The notes under the pieces are model-generated. The model ran no database searches, had not been told where the DNA came from, and saw only the letters and a program-made list of their open reading frames with translations. Below, in pieces: positions 46,892 to 59,389 of a DNA stretch of 64,000 bases; positions within the stretch are counted from its first letter, which is position 1, and every line of letters starts with the position of its first letter. Source of the DNA: Cyclospora cayetanensis (lineage: Eukaryota; Apicomplexa; Conoidasida; Eucoccidiorida; Eimeriidae). Where the stretch lies: assembly GCF_002999335.1 (NCBI RefSeq), contig NW_020312038.1, positions 1 through 64,000 of the forward strand. The letters run 5' to 3'. Position numbers and translations under genes: made by a program.

Positions 46892-49800
46892 TCAGAGTGC
46901 CCGTTCGTTGGCGGGTTTAGAAGAGGCTTGATGGGAGAATGAAATCGGGAGCGTCTTTGCTCGCGCAGGTGTGTTGATGAGCGTCAACTTGCTGACAAGG
47001 CCAGGAGGAAGTTGCGGGGGGAACCGCAGAGACCACAAACGCCCCAGAGAGTTCTTGCGTATGCTTTCGAATGCTTCAGCAGCTTCTTCTTCCGCGGCGC
47101 CCTTGGCGCGCTCGACTTGCCCAGAGGCCTCTTCTGTCGACGTGGGCAGAATACCGCTGCGGCTGCTCAAGCGTCCCTCACCTCCTTCACGAGCTGGGAG
47201 TGGTGCTGCTGGTTCTTTCGGCGGCTGTGGAATCTGCTGCGCAGTCGGACTGCTGCTGTCACCTGTCTGCAGTAGAACCTGCGCTCTGGCAGACAGAGGC
47301 GCGGACGGCGTTTTCGCCGCAGGAGGCGAGACAGCAGCCTTTCCTGACAAGCCCCTTTCAGGGGTTGGAGAGAGGCTCTGACGGGGGAAACCCCTGGGAG
47401 AAAGACTCGGCGAGGGGACCCCCTCCGTGCGCAGCCTCATCTCCTGAGGTGTGGGGAGGATGGGGGGAGGCTGTACGGAGGGGGTTGGAGGTGTTGTTAT
47501 TATCGGAGTCTTCTCTCTACTGGCACGCCGACTACTCTGCGCTTCGCTTCCTGCCTCTGGGGGCCTTTCTTCCTCCTTGGTTCTCGCCTCCAGGCATTCT
47601 TCTGGCTCCAGTGTTTGGCGTGCGGCTTCCGTTAGAGCAGCGAGCCTTCGCTCCAAAAGGATGCGCGCTTCGTCCGCAGGTTGGGGGGCTCTCAGCTCCG
47701 AAAACGCTCCGGGGTAGAGGACAAATCGGAGACTCGATAGAGCATCTGCTCTCATTTTTTCACGGCCTGACGAGTCCAGTGGAAACGCAAACGGTAGCAA
47801 GGGAGAACGACCCCCTAAGCCACTAAACTTGAAATCAAGAGGGCTCTGTGGTGCTGCAATAGGAGTCGGGGTCTTGTCGCTGGGACTACTCGGCTTCGCT
47901 TGCTTGGTTACCTTCTTCGGCCGCTTTGCTTTTTTGGTGCCTTTCTGCGTTTTCTTTGCTTTCTTCTTGGGAACCTTTGCCTTCTTCTTTCCTTTTTTTA
48001 CCTTCTTTTCCTTCTTCGGCTTTTGCGCAGGCGCCTTTTTTGTCTCTTTGGGAGGAGCCACCACAGGGCTAGGAGAGCGCGTCGCGCGGAGTGGGGGAAG
48101 AGACGACTTCGCAGGAATCCGATCTGCAGCAACTCCCACGGAAAAGACACACGCAAACCGAGCAAAAGCCTCGCGTCCTTGTCGAGAACTGCGGCGACAA
48201 TCGATCGGTATGCTGCACCTACCGACTTGTGCGCTCTGTGAGAGAGAGAGGGAGACAGAGTGGGTGGGTGTGGGTGTGTCAGCACACACACACACATTTT
48301 CCACGGGCATCCGCAGACAGGCGGAAGCAAACTCGGCATCACATCCAACATGCAGGAAACACGCTTTTTGCGATGCATACTAGGAGGCATCGGCTGCGCT
48401 TGTTCCTCATAGCACAAAGCAACCAGTCAGAAGGCGCACAGAGCCTCTAGAGAGAAAAGAAGAAAGTGCCACATCTACACATATATAAATATACATATAT
48501 ATATATATCCAGGTATGAGACCCTAGACCTGTTGTAATAGAGAGACATAAAAGAGAGAGAGAGACAGAGGCAACGAGATCCGAGTGGAAAAATGGCAATC
48601 TGTAAGGACGTACGAACAGATATCCAGGAAACCTTACCGGCAGGTAGCGCCTTATTAATTATTTCTGTAACTCCCAAACAAAAGGTCCGCATTTTTTCAA
48701 TCAGCTCTTCGTTGTACTCTGTCTGAAGAGACAACAAGGCACTACGAGTATGACATATATACATATGTATACGCCTTGCAGCCGAAGCACACACATGCCA
48801 AGCACTCTGAGCCCCCACCCCATCCAGAACCACCCCACATTCATCCGAGAAGGCCATAACTGGACTGCTCCTATAGATGCCTCTGACATCGCTGTTCCGT
48901 ACAGAACGGCAGCAGCAGAATTTTAATAAGGTAATTCTTTAGCCACCTGAGACTGGAAGAGGGTGTTCATTCCAGCGCCTATACGCTCGCGTATGAGGGC
49001 AAGGGACCTGTCAGCCCTAAGTCGGAAACCACAAAGGAGGAAAACAGACGCCAAAGTTCACACGCGTTTTGTGCTTTTCTGGAAGAACACAGAATGAATA
49101 AGGGCCTTAGTGCTAGCTCCAGCTCTCTCTCTTTCTTCGCCTTCGCTCCTCCTCCCCAAAGAACACGCTGTTCCCAGCACAAGGAGGCCAGTAAGGCACA
49201 AAGCTGCGACAGTCTGCTCTCTTTCAGAAGGAGGCTTGCTTGCTGCTTTTGACGGGCTGGCTATACCGTCTACTCGCTCCTGTAATTCGACCCCCAGAGA
49301 AGCGACGAGTGGAGGAGCAGCAGCAGCATTAGCACGCCCAGATTCCCATTCCCCATAGACACAAAAAAGGATCCTAGGAAGCTGCTTCCACATAGCTATA
49401 GCGCCAGGAATGCCCATAGAGCAGCTGCAAAAGTACGAAACAAGGGGGCCAGAGAGAGAGAGAGAGAAAGAGACAAAGAGAGACAAAGAGAGAGAAAGAG
49501 ACAAAGAGAGACAAAGAGAAAGAGACAAAGAGAGACAAAGAGAGAGAGAGAAACGCGAGCTATTATAAAGACACGCTAGGAGCCGCCTTCAGCTTTAAAA
49601 CTGTTCATGGCATTGCCGTGAATCTGACTCTTTCTGCTGCTCCATCAAATGATCGCGCTCCTCTTGGATGCGTTGCAAGGCGTCTTTTACGGCCACGATA
49701 TCCCTAGCAGCTTCTTCGCGTTCTCTCTGATTGGATAAGAGTCTCTGCTCGAATTCCTTCTTCGCTTCCGTCAGCTGCAGTGCCTGAGCCCTCGTTGTTT

Positions 49801-50377
49801 CTTGGTATTCTGCTAGCGCCTCGTCCAGCTGTGCATTTTCGACTTCCAGCTGCGTCTGCTCTTCGCTGACATAGTCTGTGCTTGTGCAGAGGAAACAGTT
49901 GAAGTCCTTTACCCAGCCCCTGGCTCCCCAAGTCTCAAGTTTCGAATAGTCTCGACTTGCCCCCATGATGCTATCGCTTGCTTGCTGCGTCTCGAGTCTC
50001 CGCTGCTGCACACGCTTGGCGATGCCAAATATCGACTTCTTCTTGTGCGGCTTCTTCGGGGGGAGGGGGGCCAAGGGCGGCGCGTTCGGATTGTCTTCTA
50101 CTGCAAGGACCTCGTAGCTCTGGTGCCGGGGAATCCTCTCCCGGGGGAACCTATATTTGAACTTGCTGGGAATGAGCGCATGCAGATTGCCTGGAATCAC
50201 AGCCCTGTGAGGTATGCCTCCGATCCCACACCAGCCGCCGATATCCGCAGAGGGGAGCGGCAGAGGAGGAGCGGTCTCCCCCTCCTCCCACGAAGGGGGA
50301 GGCAGTACAGAAGGAGAAGCAGATGGAAGCCCCGATAGGGGCCCCTCTTTTACCCATTGAGGGCTGTGCTGTTTCAT
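46892..50377 (-). CDS. Unrecognised coiled-coil protein with Lys-rich and Pro-rich C-terminal part
   Basis: Exon 1 (ATG at 50377, open to 49595) encodes a Pro-rich start, a conserved-looking basic block (IPSKFKYRFPRERIPRHQSY, HKKKSIFGIAKRVQQRR) and then a coiled coil (LEVENAQLDEALAEYQETTR to IQEERDHLMEQQKESDS). Short downstream exons fit in phase: SLALIRERIGAGMNTLFQSQ (about 48.95-49.0 kb), TEYNEELIEKMRTFCLGVTE to KALPAG (about 48.64-48.72 kb, donor ggtaagg), then AAYRSIVAAVLDKDARLLLG (about 48.13-48.22 kb). The 3' frame from about 48.1 kb to the stop at 46892 encodes a Lys-rich block (KKVKKGKKKAKVPKKKAKK) followed by Pro/Ser/Glu-rich, probably unstructured sequence. The switch from the AAYRSIV frame to the Lys-rich frame needs a splice I could not place. 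Helical architecture and basic tail suggest a cytoskeletal or DNA-associated protein, but no family is recognised. Confidence 0.5.
48240..48300. repeat. GA/GT-rich simple repeat
   Basis: A gagagagagagggagac run followed by gtgggtgtgtcagcacacac, a small intronic simple repeat in the coiled-coil gene. Confidence 0.8.
49446..49556. repeat. GAGA(CAAA) microsatellite
   Basis: Units of gagagacaaagagagacaaa repeated about eight times, purine-only apart from single C, immediately 3' of the coiled-coil exon on the minus strand. Confidence 0.9.
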
Positions 50378-51539
50378 CTGCTAGCTTTCAATCAAGCGTC
50401 GCGATCCTGTCGCCCTACCAAGGCAATGCTTCCTCGCTGCGAGGCAGCACTCTCGACAAATTACAGGAAGTGCTGCCCTAGCCTCTCGCGCCTTGAAAAA
50501 GAAGCAGGAAAGCCGCGAGAAGGACGCGCGGCGAAATCTTATCCCGTCCCTTGGCCAGGTCGAGTGGGTGTGAGCGAGCGCGCAAGCGAAAGGACTTCCT
50601 CTTCACGGGGATGAAAGCACTACTGCTGCCAGCAGAGCAAAGGAGTCGTCCCCCACCACGGCCACAGTCAAAGGGGAGCTCTAAATAGTGGCTGCTGCCG
50701 CGCGGCGCAGTTCGTGTAGAAGCTGAGTGCCGCGGGAAGGAGTGGAACGGATTGCTTTAGCCGCTACGAAAGCCTAAGGAACAGGCGCTGCGTCAAAGCC
50801 AGAAAATGAGGGGACGAAATGTGTCAAATAAATTGTTTTTAAATACCAGCCACCATGTGCCCTGCTGTTTCGTTGCTGCGCAGTGATCTGCGGTGATGCT
50901 GGGTAGCCAGCGGACGACACTGCGGATAGAGGTGCCCTCTTCGTTGCCGCTGAGAAGTTCGGCAAGAAAAGGCGGGAGAAGGAGAAAACCTTGTGATACA
51001 AACCCAAAGAGGCCGAGACTAGTGGTGAAAACTGCAGACGCAAACGTAACACAACGCCCTGTCTAGGAGGGCACAGCACAGCACAACTTGACCAGCGATG
51101 CAACCGCTAGCAGCAGTGTCGTCTGCCGGCGTTGTTGGAAACACGGGGTACTCAAGTCGCTTCTCACCGCGCGAGAAAAATGCAGTACATCGGAATGAAA
51201 GGCGATAATAACTTAGGTATCTATCAGGAAAGAGCAAGGCGGTCAAATCTTTACTATCGACTGTACCGCAGGATCAACAAACAGTGCGATCCACGCAAGC
51301 ACTCCTTACGTTTCAAGGTTCGGCCGCAGTGTTGCACATGCATCCTAGCAGGAGAGTTCTTACTCATTCTCTCCCAAAATTCCTTGGGGTTTTTGATATT
51401 GGTAGCAATTTTCGTGCTTCCTTTCCTTCGTTTGCAAACGACGCCACCGTCTGGTTTTGCATGTTTCCCCTGGTTGCGTGCTGCTCCCTAGCAGCCTGCG
51501 CGGCCGTCCCTTCAGAGCTTTCTGTATTTGAACTCCCCA
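50378..51539. other. Divergent intergenic region
   Basis: It lies between the minus-strand coiled-coil gene (start 50377) and the plus-strand capping-protein gene (start 51540), so it should carry both promoters. No supported exon, RNA gene or named motif is visible. Confidence 0.45.
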
Positions 51540-54500
51540 ATGAATTCCGAGGAAGAAAAATCTGCAGAAGCCAGGTCTGCAAAGGGAGGGAGTGACAGCG
51601 ATGGGTCCAACGCGAGGAAAGCAGCTGCCCTTTTCTTCATGACCAATGCACCGCCAGGGGCCCTCAGAGAAGTAATGGAAAGTGCGCCACTATTCCCCTC
51701 TCTCCTGCGACTCGCAGTCTATATCGTGTCTTGCAGACTACCATGAGCAGCTGCTTCAAATTAGAATGTCTCTTTTCGCACGCAGTGTGCAGAGTGGCCC
51801 GTCACGTGCATGCAGTGCAAGTCACCATGCCCATAAAATCTACTCGTATATCTCTTTGCACATTGGTGTATCATGATTCCTGAACTTCCGACTCCCCTCA
51901 TTCCTAGACTGTGCGAGCCCGTCTTGAATAACACATCACCTCTACGACCGCGCTTCCGAAGCCAGCATCTTCATCAGGCTGCCTCGTGAGAGGGGGAAGG
52001 GGGGAGGGCCATTTGTTGCCTGCTCGTCATTCCCCTAGCACCGATGCGCAGCACTGACTTCTTCGTCCTTCCTTGCACACTTTGCCACGCATGCTGTGCT
52101 GCAGACTGCGAGCTGCTTATGGACGCCTCAGCAGTCTCGAGTCGCTCTCTGGCTGAAGCCCTCGAGCAGTCCGCAGAGGAGCAGCGCTTGATCCTCGCCC
52201 TTCCTTCAGGAACCTCCTCGCAGCAGGTACAAGAAAAGAGAACCATTTTCTTCCCTGCGTGCGTTGTATTCTCCTCCGCCTCGACCCTCTGTCCTGCGTA
52301 AATATGCGCCTGTTCGCCCTTCTGGCTTCTCTCCTTCGCGTTGCCACGCTACCACAACAGTGCAGAGTCATTCTTGCGCCTCCTTATTTCGCTCCCCGCT
52401 TTCATTTCCTTAATTTCTCGCAGTCTGCTCTTGCTACGCAGCTGCAGGCAGTTCTTTCCCCCTCTGGACGCATCGCAAAGTCCACTTACCTCTGTTCGAG
52501 CACCAAGCAAGTCCTGACGATCTCTGCTAGCGGCAGTGTAAGAATTAGGGAATGCAAATAAAATTTTCTCTTAAGCCTAATACCCCCTAGCCTGGCGGCT
52601 TTCCCCATCTCAGCAGTATCGGGAGGAGGCGGCACCCGCTGCATGCGCTTCCAGACTTCCCCCCTACCCTTCACTGAACCTCGTGCACTCGTGCAATACG
52701 ACATCTCGAGAGCATATTTGTATATATACGCGCCTTCGGCTTTCAAAGTCTTTCCACAGCTGTTCAGGTGAGTCACAACTGTGTCCCCTGTGTGCTTGCG
52801 GCTGTACAATCCCTCAGGATCTAAATGTTTCCGCCTCTCCAGCGGCTGCAGATGCCTTTCCTGCTCAAGTCGAATCTTTTAGGTGTGTTTTCCGTTATTC
52901 CCCCGCCACCAGCAGCAGGCAGAGGGTGGTGGAACGGCTGTTGTCACTCGAGGCTGCTGCATCGGCACACGCCTGGGCCGCTCCCTCCATGCGAGCAAAG
53001 TTCGTGTCTGCGTAGAAAGATGACTACGTGTCTTCCACTCTCCCCCCTTTCGCCTCAGGGCTGCCTTGCAGGCTGAACTCACGGATTACGTGAAGCGCTG
53101 CTTCGCATGCGGAGCTCTGCGGCAGCTCCTGAGCCTCCCCGTGTCTCTTCAGCAGGCTGTTTCGGTCCTCTCACACGCGGCAGCGCCAAGCGAGGCGTCT
53201 CAACCTCCGCTGAGAGCGATCTTGGCGGTTCACGCAGAAAACACTTCCAGCTGCTGGTGAGGCTGCTGTTGGCTCGGAGGCGGGAGGTCAAGGCCGTGCA
53301 TGCATGCTCCCTGTGAAGCGACTGGAAGTGCACTGCAGCGAGAAGAAGCGAACACCGCTGTCAAAGGAGTCATAAAGGGCATTTTAAGGTGTTCTCGAGG
53401 AATCATCAGGGTGTTGCACGTCGCCCTTGTGCCTTGCGGCTCTGTAGGGCGTGCGATTGGAAAAGCGAGTGGCGCTTCGTTTTTGATCCGCTAGATGCCA
53501 AAACTGGCGTTTTCCTGGAGGTGAAGCTGCACTTGGCACTCTCGTGAAAGAAAGCGTTTAAAAAAGCTCGGATGCTAGGGATGGCAGTTTCACGCATCGC
53601 TCAAGCATTTAGGGTGTTGCTGTTGGTGTGTGGAATAACAAGTGTTTCCTTCTGCGTGTTGAAAGCAGTGTCTTTGCTTGGATGGCATGGGGGACGTCGC
53701 GCCTGCCTCTCGGGATTGGCGGGTTGCTTTCTCCGTCTCTTTTGTATTGCATGCAGGGTGAAGCCCGTGTGCGGTGCTATCTGCACGAGGACGCTTCTGT
53801 CCAGGCAAACTTTAGCCGTTCCTTTGCCTCGGAAAGACGAAAGAACGCGGGCATAGAAGGGGACCAAGAAGAAACCCTGCAAGCGGAGAGCGGCTCCAGT
53901 GGTTCCGCCTCCTCTTCTTCCGTTAACCCCTCCCCCACTGCCTGCAGCAGCTCTGAGGCTGCTGCCTCATCCGATCCATGTTGCATCGCTGCTGGCAACT
54001 CGAATTCACCTGCTGCCCTGGCGCGGCAGATGGCAGAGGCCGTGGAAAGGCTCGAGGCTCAGCTGCAACAGGAAATTCAAGACTTCTTCGCAAGACGAGG
54101 TGCGGTTCCTCTCCTCTTACTCCACCTGGTGCAATACACTGCGTCACAATAGCTGCAGACTAAGCAGGCAGGACGGGCTGCAGAGAAAGGCAAGTAGAGA
54201 CACAGAGCTTAGCCGACTTAGACAGAGAGAAAGGGGGAAAGAAATACTGACAGAAGAGGGCTTGAGGCTTTTGTTCCTATTGGATAGATCAGGCCAGGGT
54301 GCGGAGTCGTGTGCTGGCGGCAGTGAAGGGAATATCATGCACTGAGGAAGCTTTGGTGCGTCGGCGTGGGATGCGTGTGGGGGGTTGTTTTCCGAGTGTG
54401 TTTTTTGTTGCGGTTTGGTGTCTTGCGCCTTCAGCGCTGCGAGTCTCGAAGGTCTTGCGCCGTGTGCTGCCCGTTCACGGGAAGCCATTTGACTGGAGGC

Positions 54501-54553
54501 AACAGAGCCTCCAGTTAAAGCCACAGCAGCTCGCTACAAATGAGACTGCCTAG
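51540..54553 (+). CDS. F-actin-capping protein subunit alpha (CapZ alpha)
   Basis: Alpha subunit of the heterodimer that caps actin barbed ends. Firm exons: 51540-51681, 52105-52226, 52424-52537, one ending at 53256 (probably from 53059), 53448-53520, 53757-54099 and 54435-54553; the phases fit. Exon 1 carries AAALFFMTNAPPGALREVME, the family K..IA..FL..APPGEF.EV signature. Exon 2 follows with CELLMDAS and the helix (family DVR.LL.....L). Then come LQAELTDYVKRCF (family LR.YV..HY) and the join ENTSSCW|ACDWKSEWRFVF, matching the family NFW.GRWRSEW. VRCYLHEDASVQANF matches HYYEDGNVQL, a helix RQMAEAVERLEAQLQQEI follows, and the C-terminal tentacle reads LRVSKVLRRVLPVHGKPFDW (family LRR.LPVTR.KIDW). 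A Ser/Ala-rich insert of about 60 residues sits before that helix. The part between 52538 and 53058 is unresolved because two frames compete. Confidence 0.88.
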
Positions 54554-54973
54554 CGCGAAAATACGGATTTTCTTTAGCATTTGTAAGGCCTAAGGGCCTT
54601 CTAGGGTTTGGGGGTTCTCGCATGTAGTCTAAGGCTCGCACTTTTGACCGGAGGGAGCAACACGCCTACAGGATAGCCGCCACCACTAACAGCGGCTGCT
54701 CCCGCGGCACTTTCCCCCACCTAGCCTGGCGGCTATCATGCTCTGCACGCAGCGAATCTGGATGGCAGGGCGTAGACTTGAGGCATTAGAGCCCCCAGAT
54801 TTTAAAAAAGTTGCATCTTCAGGCCAGGGGGGCCTTGTATATGCTTAAAATGCGGCAAGTGTGCCATGCCTGATAAATTATTGTGTATCTGCTCTGGCCG
54901 CTCCCAGGGAGATGGTCAGGCAACAAAGCCGCCAATGCGCTGCCAGCCAATTGATCCCCTAGAAGGGACCAGC
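54554..54973. other. 3' flank of the capping-protein gene
   Basis: No gene seen. It contains short self-complementary runs (ctaagggccttctagg-type) but nothing I can name. It separates convergent genes. Confidence 0.4.
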
Positions 54974-56616
54974 TCAACTGAGAGCCGCAGGCACGACGGC
55001 GGGGAGGCCTAGCCCTAAATCATATGAAAACTTGGGAATTTCGCTTTTGAAAGTATGCTCAACGCTGCGCACGAAGGGAAAGGGGCTAATAAAGTAGACG
55101 CGGTTGTTCGAGCTCACCATAAGGAGAGCATAAACCGCGTGTTCAAATTGGAACAAACTCTGTACAGCCCGCGTGTGCGTCATGAAGATTTCAGCCAGGA
55201 ATGGTGCGTGTTCCACCTCGGCGACCTCATGCAAAGCTTGAGCCAAAAGATTAGCACATCATGCGAATCACGAGATAAACAACATGCTCGCTCCGGACCT
55301 CTCCGCTTTCTCCTGAAAGAGGCTGGTCGTTAGGGTCTTTGCATTGAGAGCGGTGTAGTCGAAAGGAGTTATTGCAACAGCGTCCACCCCATTTAGCTCA
55401 TACGCGTGGCCAATCTCCATTTTAATGACTTCATTACCTTCAAAACGGTGCAGCCACACTTGCGTCTTTAGAGGGCCTGATGGGTCAATGAACGTAACCT
55501 CGCCATCGAAAGCCTGTAGCGCAGAAGCACGACAGAACAATGGAGTGGCCTGGATCCAGATGCAGGCAGAAAAGCTGAGGTGTATACAGCAGATGCAGGT
55601 ATACATGCACGCACACTGTAGGATCTCATGCAAACGAGCAGCGGTGCTGCTTGCTTGGGGGTACCGTCCGAGAAAGCTTATCAATGAGAGCGGCTCTCAG
55701 CCGGCTCGGCTTATTCAGTGACAAAACTGGTTAGTACGTTGTGCCAGAAATGGTTTGTTTTACTCGAACAGCCTTGAGGAACGCGCAGTATCCCTGGAAG
55801 TACCGCTTCGTGTCCTTTTGGCAATCTCTAATAAGCTCCGTGCGGCCTTGATTCGTGGTAAACTTGAACGAGGGCACCGGCTTGCGGGGGCGGAAGTGCA
55901 TCAGTCCGTTGGGAACGCTGTGCCTTTGAAGATAAGAAACAGAGATGCACGCGGAAACGCAGCACCAGACTCTGAATGATTAGCACCTCTACAAGAGATC
56001 ATAGACGAGCCTCCACGGGAAAGCCCCAGAGGACTGTGGTGGTAAACGTGGCTGCATCCGGAAATCTCCCCTCCGCTGTAAAATGTGGAATAACGGATGA
56101 ACCGGCCGAATGTGCAGAGGAAAATGCCAAGACATACACTGGTAAATGAAGGCGACAGGGAGTGCACAATTGGGTAGGCAAGAGTAAAGGCAACAGTCGC
56201 AGCCAACAAGCGGTTGGCTGCGGCGCGGGCGAGACGAGGATCAGGAAAAGCTCGAAAGTCGTCAAACTACCGAGAGGCAACGAATAAAGACGGCCACAGA
56301 CGCAGAGGGAGGACAGAATGACAGAGTGCGTGGCTACGCCTTACTTGCTCCAGGTGAGAACGAGCACTCCCTGAGAGGCTGCGTCAAATGATAGGTAGGC
56401 CCCCTCCTCGTCATTCTCGATGGGCTTGGAGTCTTTTCTGACAATAGACATTTTCTCTGAAGGCAAGAAGAACGCGTGCTTGCTATTCCGGGTCTTCTTT
56501 CGCCCTCCCCACAAGGCTCTCAGGCATAGACACTGAAGGGGGGAAGGAAACCGTTGAGGTACCAGCGAGCAACCAGTTGAGTCACAGAAGATAGAATCTT
56601 TGTAGAGCAAGGACAA
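54974..56616 (-). CDS. Weak candidate gene, unrecognised; span approximate
   Basis: Three minus-strand pieces look protein-like. One near 56465-56345 reads MSIVRKDSKPIENDEEGAYL then SFDAASQGVLVLTWS and ends at a good donor (agcaa|gtaagg). One near 55520-55300 reads FDGEVTFIDPSGPLKTQVWL and IKMEIGHAYELNGVDAVAIT. One at 55246-54974 contains AEIFMTHTRAVQSLFQFEHA and SSNNRVYFISPFPFVRSVEH up to a stop. The alternating hydrophobic pattern suggests beta-sandwich domains. I could not join the first two pieces in phase, so at least one exon is missing or the start is elsewhere. No family can be assigned. The gene would be the last one before the repeat-poor retroelement region. Confidence 0.35.
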
Positions 56617-59250
56617 ACAAAAACAAGCAAAGGACTCCTACTGGCCCTGGATGGTCACAGCCGCTTGCCTACCACGCTGTAAAAGGAATGTGAAAAAAGG
56701 CCATCAGGAGCAGAGCAAGAGCCGAAGGGCATCAACTGAAACCAAAAAGAAGGTCTATGTATGAGGAGACAAAGAAGAGGAACACGAGCATAGAGGATCT
56801 CCTGCTGCTCCACAGCTGCAGTGACGACTGCACCGTTGCTGCTGTAGTCTACGTTCTGTCACATATGCTGTCCGTCACTTCCGTCGCCTGACCTTTTTTA
56901 TTTTCCTTATGGACAAAATATCTGCTTGTAAATTATTTCGTGTAGCTGATTATGTGTTTTTTCAGAGAGAGATCGTTTGCGGACGCTGTGCCTCTAGCCC
57001 TCTAGCCAAAGTTGCATCTGCATCTGCAATCGCTACAGTTGCATTTAGTGACATTTCCTTCTTCAGTCCTATATGGACTTGGGCATTTGTGCAGGGCCTT
57101 TCTTCTTTCTCGTTCTCCCGTTGTAGTGCTCAATAAAGAGAGGATTGACACAACAATGAGTACTGGAGTGCCTCGGGAGGTGAAGGCCATCATCAATAGG
57201 TAGCAAGCTTCTCGGCGGGGTCGATAAGATTCAGTGGTAGTTCGCCCTCACGAGTCGGTTATTTTACGATGTACTGCCTGAATGGAAAGGCTAGCTCCAT
57301 TCTATCAGCTTTTTTTTGGTCCATGTGCTCTACACAACCGCCCGTGTCGAGCGCATAACAAGAACTCGGCACTTTGCATTGCACTACTTCTATTGCTTAG
57401 GAATTGCTCAGAAGTAACCGTTTGGCTTTAGTAATCTGACATCTTATTCACCGCGGTTTAGCAGTGGCTCGAAAAGATAAGAATCAATGATTCGTGCTTG
57501 TGCTTCTAATACAATGTGCAACTAGCTGTGGATGCTCGAAACCTTTAAAGGGTACAACAACGCACACATTACATGTCCTTCTCCCCTTACATCGAAGCCT
57601 TGAATGGCGGGGATAGGGGGAGCTCTGTAATGAGGGGTTCTCCGAAAGTGGCCTCAACAAGAGCTGCCGCTTCAGACCGTGGGTAGCCGCGCTTCCGCCC
57701 CCGCGTAAGTATCCCCACGGCAGCAGTAGCCTCTCTTCACCACATTTTGATGCTTCCCTCCGTACGAGGCTCCCTCGATTTGCTAGAGAACCGGAAAGGA
57801 TACCTTAAATATGCCTATCATCCGCTGCCCGCGTCCCTCAGAGCTAACTGCATCAGTGACGAAGGACAGCTGTGATACATGTAGGTGCACCCCCCAAGCA
57901 CTCCGAGCAATTACAACTAGCTGCACAAAGCATATAGGGGACATGCATACGACACTGCGTCTGATTGGATCGAGATCATGCTACCCGGCAATATGCTGAC
58001 GTACGAACAGACAATCCAGTTGTTTTGTTTTTTACTAGTTCTGAACTGAATACAAGGGTAGAGTAGAACCCTTCGAAGTGTAGCTTACACAGCTACACTA
58101 CTCTCTCCTTTGTCGATTCCGAAGCACATGCCCTCGCTGTCCATGCCTGACCATCAAGGCCAGCTCTACACTGGGCAGCAAAAGAGTACCTGCGCTATCT
58201 CCACTCCCCAGGCAGACAAAAACATGAAAAAGAGTACGAGTAAGGGAGCCAATGTGAGCATCTCCTAGTTCAGAGACACAGAATAGAGAAAGACAGACAA
58301 GCTAGCCAACAATGAACGAGGACAAAACCAACCCCACCGCGGCAACTCAATGGCTCGCTGTTGTCCGTTCGCTGAAGTGTGAGCCTCCTGCTACGAAAAA
58401 CAAAGGAGAAGCAAAAAGTATGGAGGCAATCTACGTACACACTAGTTAAGCAGTACGTCTGCGCCCCATAGAGCTTTTTGCGCTTGCCAAAAGAGTGTTC
58501 AAATGCAGCATAGTCAAATTTTGAAGCCCCAACAGAAGCACAGGGAAGATTGTAGACGCCGCATACATGGGAATTCCTCTTCATGAATTTGCATTCAGAA
58601 AGTACCTGTACAACTAACAGAGAGCTTTCCAAGAAATGGTCATAGATGAAGTGAGCTCTATCAGGCAAGCCATGCACTGAGAAGGGAAATATTTTAAGGG
58701 AGTATCTAGCAAGTGAATCAAAAAGACACGCAACGCCTCCTACAGGCAGCAATGCCCGCAAATGCTTTTCCATAAATCATTGATGTTGCAGTTCCCCACC
58801 CCATTCAACAGAATCTCCGGTCTACAGTGTCGTCGGCATTCATCAGACTAGGGCATCTGCGGTACTCTATGGAGCATCCGCTTTCAAAGGGGCGCATTCT
58901 GCGCGGTAAAGTCCATGCACGATTCGGAAAGGTTTACTACTCTTCTAGGAAGCCAATGTTAATAACTCTGGGACACCTCCAACTTTAGGAGCAGTTGATG
59001 GAACAAGATAGAGTGTTGACTCGCGAGGAGTATTTAGGCCCCTCCTAGCCATTTTCATGTGGGCTTCCTGATGTGGCCGCTTTCTGGTCCATTACGTCGG
59101 GCAAACCGATTTACCAGGGTCGAATCTGCAGGCGCGAAAAACACAGCTTCAAGCCGCTTATCATATCTTTGTGCCTCTTCTCTTCAGCTTTTTTCTGTTC
59201 CTTAAATCTCTCTGCTACTACTCATGGCTGTTGACGCAGGACCACTACTT
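56617..59250. other. Repeat-poor stretch with no supported gene
   Basis: The longest open frame (58270-58773, minus, 167 codons from an ATG) reads as fairly normal protein (SLARYSLKIFPFSVHGLPDR, FIYDHFLESSLLVVQ). It has possible internal donors but no recognised domain and no supporting exon. The region lies 3' of the integrase remnant of the right-hand retroelement and may include its decayed 3' end; I could not find an LTR. Confidence 0.4.
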
Positions 59251-59389
59251 CCAGTTTTGAATCGCAGAGGGGCTCCTCAGTGTTGACCATGAATGCGGCG
59301 AGCAACGGTAGACGAGGTTCCTGTCGTATTAAAAACTCGCTCAGTACAAGGAAAAAAATAATCCTAGAAATAAGGTTTTAATGGGCAAG

